Assembly (NCBI RefSeq): GCF_000153105.1
Contig: NZ_CH672376.1
Location: 3,192,503-3,256,502, forward strand
Reading direction: 5' to 3'
Length of the DNA: 64,000 bases
Source of the DNA: Blastopirellula marina DSM 3645
GTDB lineage: Bacteria; Planctomycetota; Planctomycetia; Pirellulales; Pirellulaceae
Shown here: one piece after another, positions 35,706 through 45,900 of the stretch
Layout: every line of letters begins with the position of its first letter
Position numbering within the stretch: the first letter of the stretch is position 1
Made by a program: the position numbers and the translations under genes
Notes under the pieces: model-generated
What the model saw: the letters and a program-made list of their open reading frames with translations, nothing else
Database searches by the model: none
Told to the model about the DNA's origin: nothing

Positions 35706-37048
35706 GCGAATCGCCGCAAGAGTTGACTCCGCGCGAAATCGTCGCGGCGCTGGATCAGAACATCGTTGGTCAGGCCGACGCCAAACGAGCCGTCGCAGTC
35801 GCGGTTCGCAATCGTTGGCGACGCAAGCAATTGCCGGAAGATCTGCAAGCCGAAATCGCTCCCAAGAACATCATGATGATGGGGCCGACCGGGGTTGGGA
35901 AAACCGAGATCGCGCGCCGATTGGCGAAGCTGACCGGCGCCCCCTTCTTGAAAGTTGAAGCGACCAAATACACGGAAGTCGGCTACTACGGTCGCGACGT
36001 CGAAAGCATGGTGCGCGAACTGGTCGAGACGTCGATCGCGATGGTTCGCGAACGCGAACGCAAGAACGTCGAGAAAGACGCCGTGGTCCGCGTCGAAGAA
36101 CGCTTGCTCGATTTGTTGGTCCCCCGCCCTGTCTCGTATGAAATGGCGAGTGAAGAAGAAGAGGCGACCGACCACTACGAGCGAACCCGCGAGCGCTTTC
36201 GCGGCATGTTGCGCGGAGGGGAACTAGAACAGCGTAAGGTCGAGCTGACGATCGAGCAAAAATCGGCGCCGATGATGATCGGCGGTATGGGGCTCGAGCA
36301 GATGGATGTTGATCTGCAAGGCATGTTCGAGAAGATCTTGCCCAAAAACTCGACGCGCCGTGAACTAACCATCGCCCAGGCGCGCGGCGTGTTGCTGGAG
36401 CAGGAGAGCGAAAGCCTGCTCGACAAGGAAGCGATCAATCAGGCGGCGATCGAACTAGCCGAAAACCTGGGGATCATCTTCTTGGACGAGCTTGACAAGA
36501 TCGTCGCGACCGACGGCAAAAGCGGCGACGTTTCTCGCCAAGGAGTGCAGCGCGACTTGCTGCCGATCGTCGAGGGAACGACCGTGCAAACCAAGCATGG
36601 CTACGTTTCGACCGATCATGTGTTGTTTATCGCGGCCGGCGCGTTTCATAAGTCGAGTCCCAGCGAATTGATGCCGGAACTTCAGGGCCGATTTCCGATT
36701 CGCGTCGAATTGAACGATCTGACGAAGGATGACTTTGTCCGGATTTTGACCGAGCCGAACGCATCGCTCACGATGCAGTACAAGGCGCTGTTAGCAGCGG
36801 AAGGTCTGAAGATCGACTTTACCGAAGACGCGATCGAAGAACTTGCCGAGTTTGCGTTTCAAGTCAACCAGACGACGCAAAACATCGGCGCTCGCCGGTT
36901 GTACACGATCATGGAGCGACTGTTGGAAGAGTTGAGTTTTGAGGCGCCCGACATGACGACGAAGAAAGTAACGATCGACGCCGAATATGTGCGCGAGCGA
37001 CTGACGAAAGTGACGCAAGACGAAGATCTCAGCCGGTTCATTCTATGA
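35702..37048 (+). CDS. hslU: ATP-dependent protease ATPase subunit HslU (ClpY)
   Basis: A 448-residue AAA+ unfoldase that feeds substrates to HslV. It begins [20 protein letters not shown], has Walker [10 protein letters not shown] at 61-69, Walker [11 protein letters not shown] and the C-terminal LSRFIL tail that docks into HslV. The intermediate I-domain (about 110-240) is present with charged helices. It starts with GTG inside the hslV stop and its own stop overlaps the ATG of modA, which is unusual for this gene pair. Confidence 0.97.
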   Translation: MSESPQELTPREIVAALDQNIVGQADAKRAVAVAVRNRWRRKQLPEDLQAEIAPKNIMMMGPTGVGKTEIARRLAKLTGAPFLKVEATKYTEVGYYGRDVESMVRELVETSIAMVRERERKNVEKDAVVRVEERLLDLLVPRPVSYEMASEEEEATDHYERTRERFRGMLRGGELEQRKVELTIEQKSAPMMIGGMGLEQMDVDLQGMFEKILPKNSTRRELTIAQARGVLLEQESESLLDKEAINQAAIELAENLGIIFLDELDKIVATDGKSGDVSRQGVQRDLLPIVEGTTVQTKHGYVSTDHVLFIAAGAFHKSSPSELMPELQGRFPIRVELNDLTKDDFVRILTEPNASLTMQYKALLAAEGLKIDFTEDAIEELAEFAFQVNQTTQNIGARRLYTIMERLLEELSFEAPDMTTKKVTIDAEYVRERLTKVTQDEDLSRFIL

Positions 37049-37851
37049 TTAGCGACGCGCGGCCCGCAATAATTGGCGCGCTGTTGCTGACGGTTCTCGC
37101 GTCGGCTGGGTGTCCTTCACCGCGCGATCAGGCGAAGTCCGCCCAGACAATCACCGTGCTGGCGGCCGCCAGTTTGACGAATGCGATTCAGGAAGCGGCC
37201 GACGCCTGGTCGCACCGCTCGGGCGTGCAAGTTCGTATTAGCTTCGGTCCGTCGAACGCGCTGGCGCAGCAGATCTTGTCAGGCGCCCCGGCGGATGTTT
37301 ATCTTTCGGCGAACGAACGCTGGGCCGACGCGCTGGCCGCCGAAGATCATATCCAGCAGCGCGTCGCATTGCTGTCGAATCGGCTGACTTGGATCGCGCC
37401 CCTGGAGAATCAGGCGGGGATCGCCGATCCGAGTGAGATCGCAAAGAAAGCGCAGCGTATCGCCTTGGCCGGCGAGAACGTACCGGCTGGGATTTATGCC
37501 GATCAGTCGCTGCGAACATCCGGCATTTACGAATTGCTGGCCGATCGCATCGTGCGCGGCGCGGATGTGCGCACGACGCTCGCCTATGTCGAGCGCGGAG
37601 AGGTCGACGCCGGCGTTGTTTACGCAACCGATGCGGCGATCTCTGACCGGGTGATTGTGTTGGGGGAGCTTGATCCAACCAGTTATGATCCGATCATTTA
37701 TCCCGCTGTTTTGCTGACAGGCGCGTCACCAGAGGCCGCAGGCTTTTTCACGTTTTTACAATCTTCGGAAGCTCGTGAGATTTTCGCGCGTCATCACTTC
37801 GTCGCACTGCCAACCACCGCCGGAGAGAAGCATGACGCCGGCCGACCTTAG
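37045..37851 (+). CDS. modA: Molybdate ABC transporter substrate-binding protein
   Basis: A 268-residue binding protein with a lipoprotein signal (LLLTVLASAGC, Cys23), so it is probably anchored on the outer face of the membrane. The mature sequence has the ModA patterns TITVLAAASLTNAIQEAADA, FGPSNALAQQILSGAPADVY and YVERGEVDAGVVYATDA. It captures molybdate (or tungstate) and passes it to ModB/ModC. Its ATG overlaps the hslU stop (ATGA) and its end overlaps modB by 20 bases. Confidence 0.93.
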   Translation: MISDARPAIIGALLLTVLASAGCPSPRDQAKSAQTITVLAAASLTNAIQEAADAWSHRSGVQVRISFGPSNALAQQILSGAPADVYLSANERWADALAAEDHIQQRVALLSNRLTWIAPLENQAGIADPSEIAKKAQRIALAGENVPAGIYADQSLRTSGIYELLADRIVRGADVRTTLAYVERGEVDAGVVYATDAAISDRVIVLGELDPTSYDPIIYPAVLLTGASPEAAGFFTFLQSSEAREIFARHHFVALPTTAGEKHDAGRP

Positions 37852-38512
37852 CGCCATCGCCGTCAGTCTGCAGGTCGCACTGGTCGCCGCGATCGCCAGT
37901 TTGCCGTTGGGAATCGCCGCTGGGTGGTTGCTGGCGCGAAAGCGATTTCCAGGCAAGATCGTGTTGGAAACCGTGATCAACCTGCCGTTGGTCATGCCGC
38001 CGGTCGTGACCGGCTATTTGCTGTTGGTCACTTTCGGCAGACGAGGACCGGTCGGCAGTTGGTTGGAAGATTGGTTCGGCTTGCAACTGGTGTTTGACTG
38101 GAAAGGAGCGGCGCTGGCCGCGGCGGTGGTCTCGTTTCCGCTCCTCGTTCGTTCGATCCGTTCGGCGATCGCCGGAGTCGATACTCGCTTAGAAGATGCG
38201 GCGCGCACACTGGGCGCGAGCCCGCTCGATCTTTTCTGGAGCGTCACCCTGCCGCTGGCGCGACGCGGCGTGATCGCTGGCGCCCTGTTGGCGTTTGCGC
38301 GGGCTTTGGGCGAATTCGGCGCGACGATTATGATCGCCGGCAACATTGCCGGAGAGACGCGAACGATTCCGCTGATGATCTATAGTGAATTGGAAACGCC
38401 TGGCGGCGAGCGCAACATCACAATGTTGATCGCCGCGTCCATCTTCATTTCGGCCATCGCTTTGCTTGTCAGCGAGTACCTGGAACGCCGCGTCGAACCG
38501 ACCACCCCCTGA
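37832..38512 (+). CDS. modB: Molybdate ABC transporter permease
   Basis: 226 residues from the ATG at 37832, with GGAGAGAAG just upstream; the frame runs further up inside modA. It has five to six membrane helices and the ABC permease EAA loop EDAARTLGASPLDLFWSVTL, followed by GALLAFARALGEFGAT, which is highly typical of ModB. It overlaps modA by 20 bases; modC starts eight bases after its stop. Confidence 0.95.
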   Translation: MTPADLSAIAVSLQVALVAAIASLPLGIAAGWLLARKRFPGKIVLETVINLPLVMPPVVTGYLLLVTFGRRGPVGSWLEDWFGLQLVFDWKGAALAAAVVSFPLLVRSIRSAIAGVDTRLEDAARTLGASPLDLFWSVTLPLARRGVIAGALLAFARALGEFGATIMIAGNIAGETRTIPLMIYSELETPGGERNITMLIAASIFISAIALLVSEYLERRVEPTTP

Positions 38513-38519
38513 GCATCGC

Positions 38520-39164
38520 ATGGTTTTGTCGCTGAATTGTACGTTCCAGTATTCGCAAGGATTTTCGTTGCATGCGACCTTGGAGTCCGATGCGCATGTG
38601 ACGGCGTTGTGCGGCGCATCGGGAAGTGGGAAGACGACCGTGTTGATGTTGATCGCCGGGCTGTTGCAGCCGCAGTCAGGGGTGATTCGTTGCGGTGATG
38701 CGACCTGGGTCAACATTGAGCAAAAGTTGTTTGTCTTGCCCGAAATGCGCCGCGTCGGCGTGATGTTCCAAGAGCCGCGACTTTTTCCGCACTTCAATGT
38801 ACAGCAGAATCTTGATTATGGCTTCTCACGGCGGCGGGGCGATCCGGCGCAAAGAGCGAAAGCGATTGAAACGCTGGAGATCGGTGATCTGCTCACGCGG
38901 CGAATCGGCAGTTTGAGCGGTGGTCAAAAGCAACGCGTAGCGCTGGCTCGGGCGCTGGTCAGTTCGCCGGAACTCTTATTGCTGGATGAGCCTTTGACGT
39001 CGGTCGAGTCCGCGCTGCAAGAGCGGATCGCCGACTACATAAAACGGGTCGCCAAAGAGTTTGCGACCCCGATTGTGCTGGTCAGTCATTCGGCCGAGTT
39101 GGTCGAGCAAATGGCGGAACGCACCTTCTGGCTGCGCGACGGAACGATTTCCGTTTCTTTGTAG
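38520..39164 (+). CDS. modC: Molybdate ABC transporter ATPase, short form without Mop domain
   Basis: 214 residues from the ATG at 38520. Walker A GASGSGKT at 32-39, Q-loop FQEPRLFPHF, signature LSGGQKQRV at 132-140, Walker B LLLLDEP at 152-158 and the switch His190 in LVSHSAE are all present. The protein ends directly after the ATPase core, so the C-terminal TOBE/Mop molybdate-binding domain found in standard ModC (about 350 residues) is absent. Short ModC proteins exist in other bacteria. Co-occurrence with modA and modB supports the assignment. Confidence 0.9.
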   Translation: MVLSLNCTFQYSQGFSLHATLESDAHVTALCGASGSGKTTVLMLIAGLLQPQSGVIRCGDATWVNIEQKLFVLPEMRRVGVMFQEPRLFPHFNVQQNLDYGFSRRRGDPAQRAKAIETLEIGDLLTRRIGSLSGGQKQRVALARALVSSPELLLLDEPLTSVESALQERIADYIKRVAKEFATPIVLVSHSAELVEQMAERTFWLRDGTISVSL

Positions 39165-39303
39165 CCGGCTGCGTTTGCAAAAAGGAAGAAGCCATATGCC
39201 GGGACTTGCATCCGCACGGTAATTGACCAGCGACCATAAGTCGATGGCGTACTACTTGAAATTTTCGGCGCGACTCTTCGCTTCGTGGGACGGAGGCGCG
39301 GCG

Positions 39304-41583
39304 TTATTCGTGTGCGAGCGGCGGCGCTTCGCCGGCCTCCGTTTTCTTCTCACGTGAAAAGCAAAGCAAAATCGCCGGCAGAATGAACAGGTCGCATAGC
39401 AGAGCGATCAATAGCAACGAAAACATCATCCAAGCGAACCGCGAGATCGGCGTAAACGGGCTGAGCGCGAAGACCAGCAAGCCGAACGAGCAGATCAAGG
39501 AAGTTTGAATCATCGCGGCGCCGCAATGCTCATACGCCAGACGAGTCGCTTCGCGCCGATTGGCGCCGGAGGCGATCCCCTTGTTGAACCAGCTGATAAA
39601 GTGCAGCGAGTCATCGACGGCGATTCCGAGCGCCGCGCTGGCCGTCAACAACGATCCCACTTCGACCGGCATGCCCAGCCAACCCATCGCGCCAAAGGCG
39701 ATGAGCGTGGGCAGAATATTGGGAACCATGCTGAAGAAGCCGGTGAATACGTTGCGCAGCAGAACGATCATGATGCCGGCGATCATGATGAACGCCAAGG
39801 CGAAGCTTTTCATCAAGTCGTTGAGCATCTCGGTTTGGGCTTTGAAAACCAAGGGGACCGAGCCCGAGTAGATCGGCTCGATGTTGGGATGATCCGCCAA
39901 GACGTGATCGACGTTCTGTTTGACGCGATCCATCAGGTCGCCGTAGTGCAAACGATCGCCGGCCGGCACGCGGGCGCTGATTCGCCACAAGTGATTGTCT
40001 TCTTCGTCGCTGAGGTAGTTCATCTCAACATATTGGTCGAGACGATTTTGCAGGATCTTCCGAAATGAAGCGCGTCGCGTGACCGCGATAAAACCGCGTT
40101 GCGTAGGATCGGGGAATTGCGGTGCGAATGTCGCAGCCGACATCGAAGCTTCGACTCCATCTACATCTGAAACTGCCTGTTGCACTTGGTTCAGGATGTA
40201 GAACTGCTCATCCAGCTTTAGTCCATCTGGATGGCTATCCGTGGTATTGGGCATGCGCAAGACGATCTCGATCGGCACTAAGGGGCCGACATGTTCTTCC
40301 AGCCAATCGTAGTCATGGATGATTCGCGCCTCGGGCCAAAACAAATCGTGCAGCTGGGCTGACGTCTTGATCCGCGATACGCCAGCCAGGCAAACGCCGA
40401 TCAAGACGAGTGAGGTGACGAAGATGAACCAACGCAGGGAGTCGATCCTATTCGAAAGCTTGTCCCAAAAGACGTGTAGCCAACGCGGACCATGATTGGG
40501 ATCGTGCCAAAGCTGGGGATTGACCGGAAACTTGTAAAGCGCGGCAGGCGCTAACAGCAACAGGACGATCGAACCGGCGCCAATCGACGCGGCGGCATAG
40601 AGCCCAAAGTTGGTCACCGGGCGAATCTGGCTGACCGTCAGCGAAAGCATGCCGACAGCCGTCGTGCCTGCCGACAAGAGACAGGGAACCAGCGCCGCGC
40701 GCAACGCCCACGCGACGGACTCTTTGGGGGGGCGATCAACGAGCGACTCGCGATAGTAGTTCACCAGGTGAACGCCTGACGAGATGCTGAGCACATACGT
40801 CAAGTTGGCGACCAAGGTCAGGACCGAGTCAATCGCTTGACCGCTGAAATACATGATTGACATGCTGAGCTGTTCGCAGAAGATGGCGATCAGAAACACG
40901 ATCATCGTCGCACGCATGCTGCGAAAACCGATGTACATGATCGTGATGCAGACGGCGAACGAACCCAGATTGAGCAGGTCCAGCGAGTTCTTGCTGGCGT
41001 TGTCAATCGCGACCCCGTCGCTGGTTGGCCCCGCGACGATCAAGTTCTCGCGCGTGAGCCCTTGGACTTGATCCGCACATTGATAGGCGTATTCCACTGC
41101 GGCGGCTCGATTTTCTTCGCCGGCTTTAGATACGATCGCGATCAGGCAAGTTTGCTGGTGATCCGATCCGATCAACCAACCTTCCATCCGTGCGAGCGCA
41201 TCTTCCTGGGGAAGTTCGAGCGGGTCGGCGGTGAGCGATTCGATTGCGTCGGCGCCGGTAATGATCTCGCCAAACCACTCCACCGGCTCCGGACCGCTGG
41301 TATCTAGCTTCGATAGTTCCGCTTTGTATTGATTCAGACGAGGGTCGCCGAGGGTGCAACCTTCCCAACTGATCATCAGCAATTCGTCGGTGCCGAACTG
41401 TTGATAGAACCAGAGGAGCCGCTGCGTCTCTTCAAACGATTCGGGAAGCCAGTCTTCGACGCGGTTCTTGATACTGTCCCAAGCGCCTTTGGCGCCGTAA
41501 GTCAGAATCGGCGTCACCGCCAAAAAGAAGGCGATGATCAGCCAACCGTATCGATCTTGCCACGAGGAGGAAGATGACGACAT
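39304..41583 (-). CDS. RND/MMPL superfamily transporter
   Basis: A 759-residue membrane protein with the RND layout: one helix, a large periplasmic loop, five or six helices, a second loop and a further helix bundle. The second bundle contains LGIAVDDSLHFISWFNKGI, the conserved acidic motif of the MMPL/HpnN-like branch. Members export hydrophobic molecules such as lipids, hopanoids or glycolipids using the proton gradient. It is encoded divergently from a metallo-beta-lactamase-fold gene and about 1.4 kb from the synthase operon, so it could export the product; that is inference from position. Confidence 0.87.
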   Translation of the reverse strand: MSSSSSSWQDRYGWLIIAFFLAVTPILTYGAKGAWDSIKNRVEDWLPESFEETQRLLWFYQQFGTDELLMISWEGCTLGDPRLNQYKAELSKLDTSGPEPVEWFGEIITGADAIESLTADPLELPQEDALARMEGWLIGSDHQQTCLIAIVSKAGEENRAAAVEYAYQCADQVQGLTRENLIVAGPTSDGVAIDNASKNSLDLLNLGSFAVCITIMYIGFRSMRATMIVFLIAIFCEQLSMSIMYFSGQAIDSVLTLVANLTYVLSISSGVHLVNYYRESLVDRPPKESVAWALRAALVPCLLSAGTTAVGMLSLTVSQIRPVTNFGLYAAASIGAGSIVLLLLAPAALYKFPVNPQLWHDPNHGPRWLHVFWDKLSNRIDSLRWFIFVTSLVLIGVCLAGVSRIKTSAQLHDLFWPEARIIHDYDWLEEHVGPLVPIEIVLRMPNTTDSHPDGLKLDEQFYILNQVQQAVSDVDGVEASMSAATFAPQFPDPTQRGFIAVTRRASFRKILQNRLDQYVEMNYLSDEEDNHLWRISARVPAGDRLHYGDLMDRVKQNVDHVLADHPNIEPIYSGSVPLVFKAQTEMLNDLMKSFALAFIMIAGIMIVLLRNVFTGFFSMVPNILPTLIAFGAMGWLGMPVEVGSLLTASAALGIAVDDSLHFISWFNKGIASGANRREATRLAYEHCGAAMIQTSLICSFGLLVFALSPFTPISRFAWMMFSLLLIALLCDLFILPAILLCFSREKKTEAGEAPPLAHE

Positions 41584-41739
41584 ATCAACTTGGAAAAAAG
41601 GTCTACGGCGTCGGAATTACGAAGAAAAGCGGCAATGCTCGCCGATTTTGTCGAATGAGCATAACACATCAATGGCGCTTCAAATAGGATGAACTGAACG
41701 CGAAGACGAACTTACCCGCAGCATTGATGGCGACAACTC

Positions 41740-42585
41740 ATGCAGATTGGCGATTGGCGACTTGACCTAGTTTCGGGAGGCGGATTCCTGCACGACGGGG
41801 GAATCCTGTATGGCGTCGTGCCGAAATCGATCTGGCGAACCATTACTCCTGCCGATGAACAAAACCGCGTTCCCTTGGCGATGAATTGCGTCTTGGCGCG
41901 CAGCGCATCTTACACGGTGCTCATCGACGCCGGGCACGGTGAAAAAATGTCTCCGTTGGATCGCAAGTCGCATAGTCTGGAGCCAGGTTGGCCGCTGCTG
42001 ACGGACCTCGCGGCGCTCGGCGTCGCTCCGGACGATATCGATATCGTTATTCTTAGTCACCTGCACTGGGATCATGCCGGAGGCGCGACGACCCGGCTCG
42101 AGGGGAGAATCGCGGCGACCTTTCCCTCGGCTACTTACTTTATTCAGCAGTCAGAGTGGGACGACGCGAATTCAAATACGCTCGAACTTTCGGGCGGGTA
42201 TCACGGAGATGACTTTCTTCCCCTGGCCGCCGAGGGACGCTTGATGTTGGTCGAAGGGAACCAGGAAATTGTCCCGGATGTTCGAGTCATTCAAACCGGG
42301 GGACATACCCGCGGGCATCAAGCGATCGAAATCGCTTCGCGGGGCGAGGGTTTGATGTTTCTAGGGGACGTCGCGCCGACGGTCGCACACATACGCCGGA
42401 TGTGGTGCACGTCGTATGACCTCGATTTGGTCCAATCTCGACGCGTGAAATACGACCTTTTCGGGCATGCGGCGGACCGCGATTATTGGGTCGTCTGGAA
42501 TCATGATCGGTACAACCCGATCAGCCGAATCGAACGGCATCCTCGTCGCGAGTATATCCCGGCGGACATCCGCGAAAAACTCTAA
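41740..42585 (+). CDS. Metallo-beta-lactamase-fold hydrolase
   Basis: A 281-residue protein without signal peptide. The zinc motif HLHWDH occupies residues 107-112 (SHLHWDHAGG), with further ligand candidates in QTGGHTRGHQ and MFLGDVAPT. This is the quorum-quenching lactonase/glyoxalase II-like branch, which hydrolyses lactones, thioesters or esters. It lies on the same strand just upstream of the synthase operon, separated by about 410 bases, so it could release thioesters or act on its product, but a separate function is equally possible. Confidence 0.85.
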   Translation: MQIGDWRLDLVSGGGFLHDGGILYGVVPKSIWRTITPADEQNRVPLAMNCVLARSASYTVLIDAGHGEKMSPLDRKSHSLEPGWPLLTDLAALGVAPDDIDIVILSHLHWDHAGGATTRLEGRIAATFPSATYFIQQSEWDDANSNTLELSGGYHGDDFLPLAAEGRLMLVEGNQEIVPDVRVIQTGGHTRGHQAIEIASRGEGLMFLGDVAPTVAHIRRMWCTSYDLDLVQSRRVKYDLFGHAADRDYWVVWNHDRYNPISRIERHPRREYIPADIREKL

Positions 42586-42999
42586 AGTTCTGAGTGACTA
42601 TTAGTTCGCATGCTAATAACTAGGGCGATTAAGCGCCTGCTTCAGAGCGATTAAAACGACCAAATTGTCGTGAACTAGGTGGCTCAACTCGCCCTACTCC
42701 ATTTCCGTATTCTGCTATTTCGGGGGGGGCGAATGCGAGCGGCCCAGATGGGGAGAAAAATCGCCTCTCGTATCCTGTGAGAATGTTGCATTTACCCCAT
42801 CTTGTGTAATCATGGGAGTTTCAATGCTCAAACGCATGAGATCGCCTCTACTCATTCCCGCCTCCGAATTGACTCTCAACATCGATATTCACCGAAAGTC
42901 TCGCCCACCAAGGGCAAGCTGGCAGAGGGTGAATCGCAAGTAGCCCGCAATGCGCAACAAGAAACCATTGTTGGTTGCCAAAAAATCAGGATAGGAAAC
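42586..42999 (+). promoter_or_regulatory. Upstream region of the synthase operon with spaced direct repeats
   Basis: This 414-base stretch probably holds the promoter and regulatory sites of the biosynthetic operon. It contains two copies of AGRGCGATTAA at 42622-42632 and 42644-42654, 22 bases apart (about two helical turns), a common spacing for a dimeric activator or repressor. A small inverted repeat (TATTAG, eight bases, CTAATA) precedes them near 42600. A 39-codon open frame (42824-42943) with GGGAG in front of its ATG could be a leader peptide. No clear sigma-70 promoter is visible. Confidence 0.4.
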
Positions 43000-45900
43000 A
43001 TGACAATCTCGACTGATCGAACCGATATTCCGGTGGCGATTGTCGGCATGGCGTGCCGTCTCCCCGGCGCCGCCAACTTGAACGAATATTGGCAACTGAT
43101 CTCCGAGGGGCGATCGGCCGTAGGCGAAGTCCCGGCGGATCGTTTGAATCGTGAGCTCTATTACCATCCGGACAAGGGCGTCCGCGGAAAGACTTACTCG
43201 ACCAAAGCTGCGGTGCTGTCAGATCGCACGTTCCATCGTGACCGCTGCCCGCTGCCGCAGGACTTGATTGACTCGGTCGATAACACGCATCTTTTGATGA
43301 CGGAAACGGCGGCCGAAGCATTCCGTCATGCCGGTTACGATCCTTTCCAACTCAAGGATCGAAACTGTTCCGTCTTCATTGGCCATGCGCAAGGAAGCTC
43401 GCGCCTCGGCGAACTGACGTTTCGCGCGTACGTCGACGAAGCGGTCGCGTTGCTGGAACAAACCCCCGAGTTCCAAGATTTGGCGCCCGCCGAGCGCCAA
43501 GCCGTCGAGCAGCAATTGCTGCAAGATCTATTGGCCACCATTCCAGAAGGCGCCGAAGGGTTCCGCTATCTCAACTGCAACATGGTCGCCGGCACCGTCG
43601 CCAAAGCGTTTGGTCTGAACGGCTCGTGGTTGGCGTTGAACTCGGCTTGCGCCTCCTCGTTGCACGCGATGCTGATGGGCGCCCGAGCGCTGCAGCGCGG
43701 CCGCGCGGATATGGTTGTGGTCGGCGGAGCGTCGGACTGTAAGTCCGATTCGCTGGTCCTCTTCTCGAACGCGCAAACGCTGACAAAGGATGATAGTCGT
43801 CCCTTTGACTCCGGCGCCGATGGCCTGATCATGTCGGAAGGCTACGTCGCGCTGGTCATGAAGACGCTGGAGCGAGCGATCGCAGACGGCGACCAAATTC
43901 AAGCCGTCGTCCGCGGTTTGGGCGTAGCGACCGACGGACGCGGCAAAAGTTTGTGGGCGCCCCGCAAAGAAGGGCAAATGCGAGCAATGCGCCGCGCGTA
44001 TCGCAGCGGCGTTGACGTTTCTCGACTCCAGTACTTGGAATGTCACGCGACGGCGACCCAGTTGGGCGACGCTACCGAGTTGGAAACGCTGCGCGAAGTG
44101 CTGGAGCCAAACTTTCCGAAGGGGAAGAAAATCCCCATCACCAGCGCCAAGGCCAACATTGGGCATGCGCTGGAAGCGGCAGGCGTCGCCGGGATGATCA
44201 AGACGATCCTCTGCATGCAGCATCAGCAATTTCCGGCCGCAATCAATATCAAAGAGCTGAATACGAAGGTGCCGTGGAACGAGTCTCCCTTCTTCGTGCC
44301 GATGCAACCGGCTCCGTGGAGTGCGCCCGCCGATGGCGGACCGCGTTGCGCAGCGGTGAATGCATTTGGAATCGGCGGCTTGAACATGCACGTGGTGATC
44401 GACGAGTATGTCGGTCAGACGTCCGAGCAGATTACCGGCGGTCCGCGTCCGGTTGCCGAAACAGCGGACGATCGCGCTATCGCGATTATCGGCCTGGGCT
44501 GCATCGCACCAGGCGCCGCTGAAATCAACGCGTTCTGGGAAACATTGCAACAAGGGACCGATCCGAAAATCGAACCTCCAGCCGATCGCTGGTCGCCGCT
44601 GGCGCGCCAAAAGGCGGCCGACAAAGGAATTCAGGTCCTGGGCGGTTTCATAACGGACTACGCGTACGATTGGCGCAAACATAAGGTCCCGCCCAAACAA
44701 GTTCTCGAAGCCGATCCGCTGCAGTTCATGTTTCTTGACGCGAGCGAACAAGCGCTGGCCGACGCCGGCTACGATCGCGAATCGATCCAGCGCGAACTGT
44801 GCGGCGTTGTCATCGGAACCGAATTTGGAGGCGATTTTGGCGACCAGTTAGAAATGGGTCTGCGTCTCCCCGAAATGCAGGCGAAGCTGACCACGTTACT
44901 GCAAGCACGCGGACTCGCCGCCGAGAAGATCGAAGCGATCAATCAAGATTTCGCCAATGTCTTGCTGAAAAAATGGCCGGCCCTGGTCGACGAGACCGGC
45001 AGTTTTACCAGCAGCACGCTCGCTTCGCGAATTAGCAAAACGCTTGACTTGAACGGCGGCGCCGTCGCGATCGATAGCGGCACGACGTCCGGCATGTCAG
45101 GAATTGCGCTGTGCATCGATTCGCTGTTGTCAGGCGACAACGACATGATGATTTGCGCCGCTGGACAGCGTCGCATGGGAATCACCATGTTTGACGGACT
45201 GCGTGAGTCGGGCTTGTTGCATTGCGATGCGGAGCCGAAAAACGTACTCGACGCTGGATACAACGGCGTGGTGCCGAGCGAAGGCGCCGCGGTTGTCGTC
45301 TTGAAGCGACTTTCTGATGCGCGACGTGACGGCGATCGGATTCGCGCCGTAATTCGTGGTCTGGGCGTCGCGACGCATGATTCGCCTGCCGAAGCGATGC
45401 GAATGGCGGTCGAGCGCGCCTCGAAAATAGCCGACATTGCGCCGAGTGAAATTCAGTTCGTCGATATCGAAACGGACGAAAACAACAGTAGCGTCTCGCA
45501 ATCGCTGTCGGCCTTGGCTCACGAGCATACGTCGCCCGATCGCAAGCAGCCGCTCCATCTGACGTCCGGCACCGCGCAGTTCGGACACATGGGAGGCGGC
45601 AGCTCGCTGATCACCGTGCTCAAAGCGGCCCTGGAATCGCAACATCACGAAGTTTCGGCGGCGCGCGAACTTCAACAGTCGACCGCCGCATTTAACGGTT
45701 CGACCGCCAGCGTCCAGACGGCGACCGTCAACGTGAAATTGGGGGGCCGTGGAGTAGGCGCCGTCGCCAGCTGGTCGAAGGGACAAGCTTTCTACCTAAT
45801 GCTGGATGACGGCTCGGTCGCGCCGCCTAAGGCGATCGTTCAAGCAAGCACGCCGTCAACAGCCGAGCCGGTTCAAGCCGCACGAATCGTGCGCTTGGGC

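Noticed and set aside
42802-42999. N-terminal 66-codon extension of the synthase
   Set aside because: The frame is open, but it starts at a TTG without a ribosome site, has no domain, and the ATG at 43000 with TAGGAAAC fits the KS N terminus.
43528-44751. 407-codon minus-strand frame opposite the KS domain
   Set aside because: The plus strand encodes an intact ketosynthase with all catalytic residues; the antisense frame shows no family.
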